Shown: positions 26,386 through 33,901 of the stretch, piece after piece
Layout of the letters: every line of letters starts with the position of its first letter
Position numbering within the stretch: position 1 is the stretch's first letter
Position numbers and translations under genes: made by a program
Source of the DNA: Nitrosomonadales bacterium
Lineage (GTDB): Bacteria > Pseudomonadota > Gammaproteobacteria > Burkholderiales > Gallionellaceae
Direction: 5' to 3'
Length of the DNA stretch: 36,700 bases
Assembly: GCA_016721605.1 (NCBI GenBank)
Contig: JADKHS010000019.1
Location: forward strand, 1 to 36,700
The notes under the pieces: generated by a model
The model's database searches: none
The model's input: the letters and a program-made list of their open reading frames with translations, nothing else
What the model was told of the DNA's origin: nothing

Positions 26386-26620
26386 CTAAAGTTAAAAATT
26401 TACTAGAAAGTAACAGCAACCCGGTGTTATTGGCTTGCGCCAAGACTGGAAAGCCGCCCTGAACCGGTTTAATATTCAGCCTGGGACGGAACACACAGCG
26501 GCATTGGAACTAATGCCAGCATATAATCGGATGCGGTGCCATACACACTCCGAACTTTGTACTGAATAGCCTAAGGTTTTATGCAATCCTCACATAAGTT
26601 TTAATAGAGTTAACGAATTC

Positions 26621-27565
26621 ATGTCCAATATTGTTATTGCTGCACTATATAAGTTTGCCAAACTCCCTGACTACCGCGAGATGCAGAATGGTTTACTCGA
26701 TTTTTGCGTTGCGCAAGGGCTCAATGGAACAATTTTACTTGCTGCGGAAGGTATTAACGGGACTATCGCCGGAACACGCGCGGGGGTGGATGCACTGATG
26801 TTTTTCTTGCGGGCTGATGCCCGATTGGCAGGCATCGAGCACAAAGAGTCCTATTCTGATGAAATGCCTTTTGACAGGATGAAGGTCCGCCTGAAAAAGG
26901 AGATCGTCACGCTAGGCGTACCCGGAGTGGATCCGAACGAAAAGGTCGGAACCTACGTGGACGCGGAACACTGGAATGCCCTAATTTCCGATCCAGATGT
27001 AGTGCTTATTGATACACGAAACGGCTACGAATACGATATAGGAACTTTTCGTGGCGCAGTTGACCCACACACCACGACATTCCGCGAGTTTCCCGCGTAC
27101 ATCAACAAAAATCTTGATCCCGCCAAGCATAAAAAAATTGCCATGTTTTGCACCGGCGGAATTCGGTGTGAAAAAGCGACTTCTTTTATGCTCGGACAGG
27201 GTTTTAAAGAGGTTTATCACCTACAGGGCGGCATCCTCAAGTATCTGGAAAATATTCCTGCTGAACAGAGTATGTGGGAGGGCGAGTGTTTCGTATTCGA
27301 CCAGCGGGTTTCTGTTGGACAGGGCCTGAAAGTAGGGACGCATGATCAATGCTTCGCTTGCCGCCATCCCGTTTCCCAAGAAGAAAAAGCCTCATCCCGT
27401 TATCAGGCTGGTATTTCCTGTCCGCATTGCTTTGATACCCTGCCGCAAAAAACACGTGAACGTGCGATTGAACGGCACAAACAAAATGAACTGGCTCGTA
27501 AACGGGGTGGCTCACATATCGGAGTGCCACAAAAAAAACAAACAGAGACGCAAAGCGAGCGCTGA
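26621..27565 (+). CDS. trhO: tRNA uridine(34) hydroxylase TrhO (rhodanese family)
   Basis: TrhO (YceA) catalyses oxygen-dependent 5-hydroxylation of uridine 34 in tRNA. The N-terminal domain contains LNGTILLAAEGINGTIAG. The rhodanese domain (about 120-220) has DVVLIDTRNGYEYDIGTFRGA and the active loop CTGGIRCEKA, with catalytic Cys177. The C-terminal part has paired cysteines (CFACRHP and CPHC), as in the longer family members. The length of 314 residues is normal. Intact frame. The preceding gap carries inverted repeats but no clear promoter that I would call. Confidence 0.93.
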   Translation: MSNIVIAALYKFAKLPDYREMQNGLLDFCVAQGLNGTILLAAEGINGTIAGTRAGVDALMFFLRADARLAGIEHKESYSDEMPFDRMKVRLKKEIVTLGVPGVDPNEKVGTYVDAEHWNALISDPDVVLIDTRNGYEYDIGTFRGAVDPHTTTFREFPAYINKNLDPAKHKKIAMFCTGGIRCEKATSFMLGQGFKEVYHLQGGILKYLENIPAEQSMWEGECFVFDQRVSVGQGLKVGTHDQCFACRHPVSQEEKASSRYQAGISCPHCFDTLPQKTRERAIERHKQNELARKRGGSHIGVPQKKQTETQSER

Positions 27566-27795
27566 TGCCATTAATGGCTATTTACACTCTAGTCAGAAAT
27601 GGAATCCGTTGCGCGATTGAATCCGCAGCTTCCTACCTGAAGAAAACAAAATATATTCTCGACATTGGCGCGTAATTGGTGACATCATTCGAAGGTATCA
27701 GCCATTGTGCGATCAATGATTCTGACTTATAAACTTATTCCCACAGCGTTAATTAGATTTGCCGCTGGCCACGATTAAAATAACGGAGAGAAATT

Positions 27796-28671
27796 ATGAA
27801 GCCATCAACACCCGCAGGGGCGGTTACTAAAGATTTTGAGGAAGGTGAAAGGCTTATAGCCAGCAAAGACTACGCTAAGGCCATAAAATCATTCAAGAAA
27901 GCCGCAGAGCATGGGCATGCGCTGGCACAAAACTATATGGGTCTAATCTATGCAAAAAGCTTGGGCGTAACACAAGACTTTCAGAAAGCGGAGCATTGGT
28001 TTCGCAAGTCAGCAGAGCAAGGAGAGCCATTAGCAGAAAATAACCTTGGGCTCATGTATGCCAGAGGTGAAGGGGTTGCACAGGATTACCAACAGGCGGT
28101 ATTTTGGTTGCTCAAAGCCGCCGAGCAGGGAAACTCGGAGGCACAATATAATCTTGCATTCATGTATGCAAAAGGCCAGGGTGTTACCCAAAACGATGAG
28201 CAGGCAGTTCATTGGTTTCGCAAGGCGGCAGAGCAAGGTGATGAAGTGGCCCAATATAACCTGGCCTTTATGTATGAAAAAGGCATAGGCGTTACGCAGG
28301 ATTACCAGCAAGCTGTGTTTTTATACAGCATGGCTGCGGGACAGGGAAGCGCAGATGCCCAATTAAATCTGGGCGGCTTGTACGACACGGGTGAAGGTGT
28401 CGAACAGGATCAAAAGCAGGCTGTAACTTGGTGGAGCAAAGCCGCAGAAAAGGGGCATCCGATCGCACAAAACAATTTGGGCCTTATGTATGCGCAGGGC
28501 CATGGCGTTACGCAAGATTACATCGAAGCACATAAATGGTTCAATCTTGCCAGTGAGGCTGGTGATGAAAGTGCAAAAAATGGGCTGAAAATCGCGGAAT
28601 CGTTTATGACAGCCGCCCAAATTGCCGAAGCGAAAGAATTGGCAAGTGATTGGAAAAAATCCCGCTCATAG
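27796..28671 (+). CDS. Sel1-repeat (TPR-like) protein
   Basis: A 291-residue protein made almost entirely of about seven 36-residue Sel1-like repeats, each with the pattern A..NLG.MYA.G.GV.QD...A..W..KAAEQG (consensus, visible from about residue 45 to 270). It has no signal peptide or membrane segment, so it is probably cytoplasmic. The N-terminus starts with an extra TPR-like helix pair (GERLIASKDYAKAIKSFKKAAEHG). A good GGAGAG ribosome site precedes the ATG. Sel1 proteins are scaffolds for protein-protein contacts; no specific partner is indicated by the neighbours. Confidence 0.9.
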   Translation: MKPSTPAGAVTKDFEEGERLIASKDYAKAIKSFKKAAEHGHALAQNYMGLIYAKSLGVTQDFQKAEHWFRKSAEQGEPLAENNLGLMYARGEGVAQDYQQAVFWLLKAAEQGNSEAQYNLAFMYAKGQGVTQNDEQAVHWFRKAAEQGDEVAQYNLAFMYEKGIGVTQDYQQAVFLYSMAAGQGSADAQLNLGGLYDTGEGVEQDQKQAVTWWSKAAEKGHPIAQNNLGLMYAQGHGVTQDYIEAHKWFNLASEAGDESAKNGLKIAESFMTAAQIAEAKELASDWKKSRS

Positions 28672-28701
28672 ATGTTGGTGATCAGTGGACTCATGTTTAT
28701 T

Positions 28702-28752
28702 ATCTGCCACAACGTACCTTTACGTGTAAGGCAACGGTATGTTGTGGCAGAT
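28702..28752. terminator. long perfect hairpin between the Sel1 gene and radA
   Basis: ATCTGCCACAAC (28702-28713) pairs perfectly with GTTGTGGCAGAT (28741-28752), with further partial pairing (GTACC/GGTAT) inside. It begins 30 bases after the Sel1 stop. The RNA stem would be very stable, but no U tract of note follows, so it may be a terminator of the factor-assisted kind, an mRNA-stabilising stem or a small palindromic repeat. Confidence 0.45.
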
Positions 28753-28871
28753 CTTATTACCCCGCAGCAAAAAATTCCCCGCTTTTAACCTCGTTTAAAC
28801 CTGGCCTTATTTAGAAATTTTAATTTTTGACGGCGCCAACTTCCCTACCCTGCTTCAAATATAAGGTAATC

Positions 28872-30231
28872 ATGGCGAAAGCAAAAATAATATATAGCTG
28901 CACTGAATGTGGCGGACAAGTTTCAAAATGGCAGGGGCAGTGCCCGCATTGCACGGCTTGGAATACGCTGGTGGAAAGTGTGGCCGAACTGGCGACTAGC
29001 GGAAAAAATCGCTACAGCTCGCTGGCGACAACGGGCATGATGCAAACGCTGGCCGAAGTCAGGGCGGAAGAAGTACCGCGCACGCCAACCGGTATCGCCG
29101 AGTTTGACCGCGTGTTAGGTGGCGGGTTAGTGAGTGGTGGTGTCGTTTTAATAGGCGGCGATCCCGGAATAGGTAAATCCACCCTGCTGTTGCAGGCGTT
29201 AGCCCATCTCGCATCACATAAAAAAGTTTTATACGTCAGTGGCGAAGAATCGGCGCAGCAAATTGCCTTGCGCGCTAAGCGACTATCGCTGGATGCGCGT
29301 GGAATGTACCTGTTGGCCGAAATTCAGCTGGAAAAAATACAGTCTGTCATCCAGCAGGAAAAACCCGATGTGGTGGTGATTGATTCCATCCAGACCATGT
29401 ATTCTGAGCACCTCACATCAGCCCCCGGCTCGGTCGCGCAGGTGCGTGAATCCGCAGCGCAACTCACGCGCATGGCGAAGAGCTCAGCAGTAACCATGAT
29501 TCTGGTCGGCCACGTCACCAAGGATGGGTCGTTGGCTGGGCCGCGTGTGCTGGAACATATCGTCGATACAGTGCTGTATTTCGAGGGCGATACCCACTCC
29601 AGCTTTCGCATGATACGTGCGTTCAAAAATCGCTTCGGTGCAGTAAACGAGCTCGGCGTGTTCGCCATGACCGAAAAAGGCTTGCGTGAAGTGAGCAACC
29701 CCTCCGCGTTGTTTTTATCTCAGCATGGCGCGCAAGTGGCGGGTTCATGCGTGATGGTAACGCAGGAAGGAACCCGTCCGCTGCTGGTAGAAATCCAAGC
29801 CCTGCTGGATGAAGCACACTCGCCCAATCCGCGCCGCCTTTCATTGGGTTTGGAACAAAATCGTTTGGCCATGTTGCTGGCCGTACTGCACCGCCATGCA
29901 GGCATTGCCTGCTTTGATCAAGATGTATTTATCAACGCGGTGGGCGGCGTGAAAATTACTGAGCCGGGCGCCGACTTGCCCGTATTACTGGCCATCGTCT
30001 CTTCGCTACGCAATAAACCCTCTGCCAGAAAAATTGGTGGTGTTTGGGGAAGTCGGCCTGGCTGGCGAAATACGTCCGGTACAGCGTGGTCAGGAACGCT
30101 TGAAAGAAGCGGCAAAGCTCGGCTTCACTATGGCCATTATTCCCAAAGCCAATGCGCCGAAACAAAAAATTGATGGCATGGAAATTATTGCGGTGGAGCG
30201 GGTAGAGGACGCGGTAGCAAAAATGCGCTAG
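28872..30231 (+). pseudogene. radA: DNA repair protein RadA, one frameshift
   Basis: RadA (Sms) is a RecA-like ATPase that drives branch migration in recombination. The start at 28872 (MAKAKIIYSC) follows AAGG. It has the N-terminal zinc finger (Cys10, Cys13, Cys24, Cys27), Walker A GGDPGIGKST (about 95-104), the RadA-specific KNRFG motif, and a Lon-type C-terminal domain. An extra C in the run at 30018-30020 shifts the frame; without it the sequence reads NKPLPEKLVVFGEVGLAGEIRP and continues to the true end at 30231. Repaired length is about 452 residues, as expected. The break falls in a homopolymer within a well-kept housekeeping gene. Confidence 0.92.
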
Positions 30232-30369
30232 GGATACTCAATATAAATCATGCAACCATTTGAATTATAAAATCATAAAAATCACATTGAACCGCCCATT
30301 TTTTGAAAAAATATTAGCCTGCGCAGACTAATAGTTCAAGGTTCCCCTCAGGATAGTCGGAAACAGGAC

Positions 30370-32571
30370 TTACTGCGGTGCGCACATCACCACATTTTCA
30401 TTGATCCAGCCACGTGCCACTACTTCCTGGATTGCTGACTGATCGCCGGTTATCCGGTGGTTGCTGTCTATGCCTTTACTAAACCCATTGTTATAGGCGC
30501 GATATATCGGCACGGTATTAGCGGGACACGCGCCATTTATAGGCACCGTCACCAGAAAATCTAGGCTTTCAAAATTCCACCGTTTTTGTGTCGCAGGCGT
30601 CGTCGCCTGCAATTGCTTAAGCTGTGCGCATTCATCGGCGCTAGCTGTATAAAAGTGGGAATTTGGCCCGGGCGACATGCTTCCGTAGAACCGGCAAACT
30701 GGCACATTTCCTCCTGACATGAACGTAGAGCCCGTGCGCTGCCAACGTCCGACAGCTCCGCTGTCAACAAAAGCCTGTTCGCCGGAACCAGCCGTAATGA
30801 AGTAATGGTCTAGGTCGGGGTTGTAATATTCGATGACTGTACCCGCAGCGGAACCGGTGACAAAGGCCGCAGTTACATTTTTGGAGGAATTCATGGCAAT
30901 AGAACAAGTAACGTTAACGCCACTGCATGCACCACCCCAACCAGAAAAAACAGAACCCGAAGCAGGCGTAGCGGTGAGCGTTACATTGGCTCCCTGGAAA
31001 AAAGGCGCGTTACATCTCGTCCCGCAATTAATCCCGGCCGGGGATGAGCTTACGGTGCCGTTGCCGTTGTTAAGTTTGCTGACAGACAGTAAAAATGTCG
31101 GAGCGGCGTTCAACCATTGGTAAAGCGCGTCATTGTATGCAATATCAAAACGGCCATATTCATCTGTTCCCCCTCCAAAGCAGCTTGGATTTCCTCCCCT
31201 CAACTGGCCAACCAAATAATGGGCGTTACCAACTATTTCGAATAAACCGGCGCCACTACTACCACCTTCGGTAATCCCGGAAGTATAGGCAATATCAAGA
31301 AATTTCCCGTTAGCTTTGTTTGCGAACGTGCACTGATAAGTTTCTGTGTCCGGATTTGTGGCAGTGCAGTCCTGAAAAGAATCAAATCTGCCGAAACTTA
31401 TCTTTTGTAAATCGCCTTGTGGATGATGGATCCCTACCACGTAAGCATTCAATTCAGGTGTAATTGAAGACCATCCAGCATGTACCGCGCCAGCAGGCGG
31501 CAGGTTGCCCAGCTGCATGAAAGACGTGTCGGTTGCCTGGTTGCCATAGAGCAATGTGGCACCACCGGTACGCATCTGGGATTCTGAATTAAGTGATCCG
31601 CTATTGCAGGCCGTAGAGCGATAAAACCAAAAAGTTTGTAGTGTTGACGCCACCGTCTGATTGGCGATGCAGTGGTTGGCACTAAGAAAATAAGGCGTTC
31701 CACTTGACGCTGCATCATTGAGCAGCGTTCCGGAACACAGAAAGCTACTGCCGGAATCGACAAAAATTATCTTTGCTGTGGCCTTGCTTTCAGGACTCCA
31801 TTCGTTATGGCACGACACATCGATTTCACAGCTTGCCGCCTGTCCAATCTTGGAAATTTTTTCTCCCGGAGCAGTCAAAAAGGTGTTCAAAAAAAAATGT
31901 GAGACGCTGGGAATTGCGATTTCAAGTGTATCCGGGCTGATACCCGCCGGTAATTCTATTTCCAAGGTTATTTCTTCGCCCTCGATATGGGGAGACCAGT
32001 AAGTGCGTGCCGCGTCGCTATGATCGCCAGCATCCACATTACGCTGGATGCCCTCCATGATCTCTTTTCCAGAAATTTCGTAGGTGGCTCCCGCTTCTTG
32101 TGAATAGAAACGAAAGATGGCGGCCACCGGCAAGCGGCGCACCAAAATTCCCAAGCGAATTCCTGTAGCCTGGGGTGAGTTAATACTGATCGCCGCGATT
32201 TTGCCGCCCTGGGCCGTGTTCTGCCACTTTAATTGGCTTGCTGTATCCGTGATACTTCCCAGTTGGGGAACATCGCGGCCAAAGCCGATTTTGCGGGGCG
32301 TACCGGGGTGCGGCTCAGCATTAGTTTCGGCAGATTTTTTCTCTTTAGGGATGGCGCCAATCGAGATTGAATGTGGTGGTAGGGAGATGCTGGCACGACG
32401 GGGTTTTAACGGCGGGACACCAGCGTCAGCGGGGGCTGGCCGGGTGAACGATTCAACCCGGCCAGTAGCGGGCTCAAATGGCTGCGCGTTGGATGGGATA
32501 GGGATGATCGTCAGTAACACCCACAGGGCAGTTAAAATATTGAAGGTTAAATTGCCTGGCATGATTTTCAT
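30370..32571 (-). CDS. secreted trypsin-like serine protease with InlB-type repeat and C-terminal DUF5648-like domain
   Basis: A 733-residue exported protein. Signal peptide about 1-29 (TALWVLLTIIPIPSNAQ). Residues 45-245 are a Pro-rich start and a beta-rich pro-region. The protease domain (about 250-490) resembles lysyl-endopeptidase-type chymotrypsin-fold enzymes, with His300 (SANHC), Asp348 (ATDTSFMQ) and Ser439 (EGGSSGAGLF), plus several cysteines for disulfides. Residues about 495-572 are a bacterial repeat of the InlB B-repeat type (GTVSSSPAGINCGTRC, FSGWGGAC). Residues about 578-733 match the pattern EYYNPDLDHYFITAGSGE and HFYTAS, typical of a C-terminal surface domain (DUF5648-like). 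It is likely secreted or cell-surface; substrate specificity is unknown. It is flanked by radA on the left and a hairpin-rich gap on the right. Confidence 0.88.
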   Translation of the reverse strand: MKIMPGNLTFNILTALWVLLTIIPIPSNAQPFEPATGRVESFTRPAPADAGVPPLKPRRASISLPPHSISIGAIPKEKKSAETNAEPHPGTPRKIGFGRDVPQLGSITDTASQLKWQNTAQGGKIAAISINSPQATGIRLGILVRRLPVAAIFRFYSQEAGATYEISGKEIMEGIQRNVDAGDHSDAARTYWSPHIEGEEITLEIELPAGISPDTLEIAIPSVSHFFLNTFLTAPGEKISKIGQAASCEIDVSCHNEWSPESKATAKIIFVDSGSSFLCSGTLLNDAASSGTPYFLSANHCIANQTVASTLQTFWFYRSTACNSGSLNSESQMRTGGATLLYGNQATDTSFMQLGNLPPAGAVHAGWSSITPELNAYVVGIHHPQGDLQKISFGRFDSFQDCTATNPDTETYQCTFANKANGKFLDIAYTSGITEGGSSGAGLFEIVGNAHYLVGQLRGGNPSCFGGGTDEYGRFDIAYNDALYQWLNAAPTFLLSVSKLNNGNGTVSSSPAGINCGTRCNAPFFQGANVTLTATPASGSVFSGWGGACSGVNVTCSIAMNSSKNVTAAFVTGSAAGTVIEYYNPDLDHYFITAGSGEQAFVDSGAVGRWQRTGSTFMSGGNVPVCRFYGSMSPGPNSHFYTASADECAQLKQLQATTPATQKRWNFESLDFLVTVPINGACPANTVPIYRAYNNGFSKGIDSNHRITGDQSAIQEVVARGWINENVVMCAPQ

Positions 32572-32672
32572 TGTGTTTGTTATATCTGTGGATTTTACAA
32601 CACACTATACCTGCCCCCCCACAAAGCATGAATAGATTGATACTAAGCATATCCAGCATATTGAAATAAATT

Positions 32673-32694
32673 AACCCGTTATTTTTGACGGGTT
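32673..32694 (-). terminator. hairpin, possible minus-strand terminator
   Basis: AACCCGT (32673-32679) pairs with ACGGGTT (32688-32694). In the minus-strand direction AATTTATTTC follows. It lies just after the stop of a tiny minus-strand ORF (32703-32780) and about 100 bases upstream of the protease gene. Confidence 0.4.
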
Positions 32695-32702
32695 ATGTGT
32701 GA

Positions 32703-32780
32703 CTATGCTGCGCTCTTTATATGTCTTTCCGCTTCTTTGGCCACTACCTGATAAATTGCGCGGATTTTCGAAGTCTTCAC
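32703..32780 (-). CDS. possible tiny gene or gene remnant
   Basis: A minus-strand frame open from 32826 to the TAG at 32703-32705 encodes a soluble-looking helical end, KTSKIRAIYQVVAKEAERH, then IKSAA. The only conventional start is a GTG at 32780 (25 codons), with no ribosome site. The stop is followed by a terminator-like hairpin and the frame is preceded by a strong hairpin plus U run at 32804-32836. This could be a small gene or the 3' end of a decayed one. I do not recognise it. Confidence 0.25.
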   Translation of the reverse strand: MKTSKIRAIYQVVAKEAERHIKSAA

Positions 32781-32803
32781 TGGAAAGGGAGTTTTTATGA
32801 CTG

Positions 32804-32979
32804 AAAAAAGCCCCTGAATCTAATTGAAACAGGGGCAGGTGTCTTAACACTTATGCGCAAAGTTAAGACTTCACGTTCAAGGAGAGGAAACGTGGAATAG
32901 CTTGCGCTATACAGTGTATATAGGCCGGAGTACCATGAAATAGTTCCACTGTAATTGCAGTGGGATGATTTTTTATCAT
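32804..32979. other. cluster of seven short hairpins, candidate structured RNA
   Basis: Stems in order: GCCCCTG/CAGGGGC (32810-32836), GTCTTAAC/GTTAAGAC (32841-32869), CACGTT/AACGTG (32872-32894), ATAGC/GCTAT (32897-32910), TATACA/TGTATA (32908-32920), CCACTG/CAGTGG (32946-32963) and ATGAT/ATCAT (32965-32979). All are perfect. The first is followed on the minus strand by six U, a textbook intrinsic terminator in that direction. The sixth is followed on the plus strand by a U6 run. The region lies in the 469-bp gap between the protease and the ABM gene and may hold a small RNA. Confidence 0.45.
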
Positions 32980-33040
32980 GGGTGCTGACCGAATAAGCAC
33001 GGTTAGAATCTGTAAAAATTTCAATTTAGAGGAGGTATTT

Positions 33041-33336
33041 ATGTCCGTGACTTTGATTAATTTATTTGCAGTTCCGAATGGCAAGGAAGATGAATTTGTT
33101 AAGATTTGGGAGGCTATAAAAGTAGATATTACCAAGCAGCCTGGATTCATCAGTGGTAAGTTCCACAAGAGCCTCAAGTCGGATAGTCGATTCAATTTCA
33201 TTAATGTGGCTTTGTGGGAAAATGAAGAGATATATTGGAAGGCCTTTGAAAAAGCGCCGCACCTATGAAAGAGAAGTTACAACAAATGGGTGTGGAAATG
33301 ATTCCGGCTCTTTATAACGCCATCTTTGAATATTAA
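33041..33336 (+). pseudogene. ABM-domain (antibiotic biosynthesis monooxygenase-like) protein, one frameshift
   Basis: Small ferredoxin-like alpha/beta-barrel protein of the ABM family; members include quinone monooxygenases and haem-degrading enzymes, but many have no known reaction. The start at 33041 follows GGAGG. The first frame reads MSVTLINLFAVPNGKEDEFV, then QPGFISGKFHKSL and NVALWENEEIYWKAFEKAP. A missing base near 33264 ends it early; restoring it continues MKEKLQQMGVEMIPALYNAIFEY to 33336. Repaired length is about 98 residues, normal for the family. The next gene is glyoxalase I, which together could suggest detoxification, but this is only neighbourhood. Confidence 0.8.
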
Positions 33337-33407
33337 GACGAGACTATACCACAGTTGCCCTTTGCTGCTTGCGGCGGAATGCTTGATTAATCAGTTGGAG
33401 ACTCTTA

Positions 33408-33794
33408 ATGCGAATTCTTCATACCATGCTCAGAGTGGGCAACTTAGATCGTTCAATTGCTTTTTATACAGAAGTGTTAGGCATGAAATTGCTGCGTCGA
33501 AATGATTATCCAGACGGAAAATTTACACTGGCATTTGTTGGTTACCAAGATGAAAAGGACGGGGCTGTGTTAGAGCTCACTTACAATTGGGGGGTTGAAC
33601 AATATGACCTGGGATCAGGTTATGGCCATATTGCCATTGAAGTCGATAATGCTGGCGAAGCATGCGAACTCGTCAAGCAAAAAGGGGGAAGCGTAATCAG
33701 GGAAGCTGGACCAATGAAACATGGCACAACTGTTATTGCCTTCGTATCCGACCCGGACGGATACAAAATCGAATTTATCCAAAAGAAAAGCTAA
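33408..33794 (+). CDS. gloA: lactoylglutathione lyase (glyoxalase I)
   Basis: GloA converts the methylglyoxal-glutathione hemithioacetal to S-lactoylglutathione in the cytoplasm. The 128-residue protein has all four metal ligands at the E. coli numbering: His5, Glu56, His74 and Glu122. Conserved strings include MLRVGNLDRSIAFYTEVLGM and GYGHIAIEVD, and the absence of the long insert suggests the nickel-type class. The ATG follows TTGGAG. Intact. Confidence 0.96.
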   Translation: MRILHTMLRVGNLDRSIAFYTEVLGMKLLRRNDYPDGKFTLAFVGYQDEKDGAVLELTYNWGVEQYDLGSGYGHIAIEVDNAGEACELVKQKGGSVIREAGPMKHGTTVIAFVSDPDGYKIEFIQKKS

Positions 33795-33901
33795 CCCGCA
33801 AGTTTTTTTCAGCCAGGATAAAGCACGTTCTGCATAAATCACATCCTCAGTTCTGAAGTAACAGAATGGGATTTTATTCAATTTATTAAGTTAGTCGACT
33901 C

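Noticed and set aside
26400..26570. 6S RNA, SRP RNA or tmRNA in the trhO upstream gap
   Set aside because: The short hairpins do not match the conserved core sequences of any of these RNAs that I can recall.
32841..32869. The GTCTTAAC/GTTAAGAC stem as an integron attC site
   Set aside because: The arms do not match the RYYYAAC/GTTRRRY core pattern, the R/L box spacing is wrong and there are no cassette genes.
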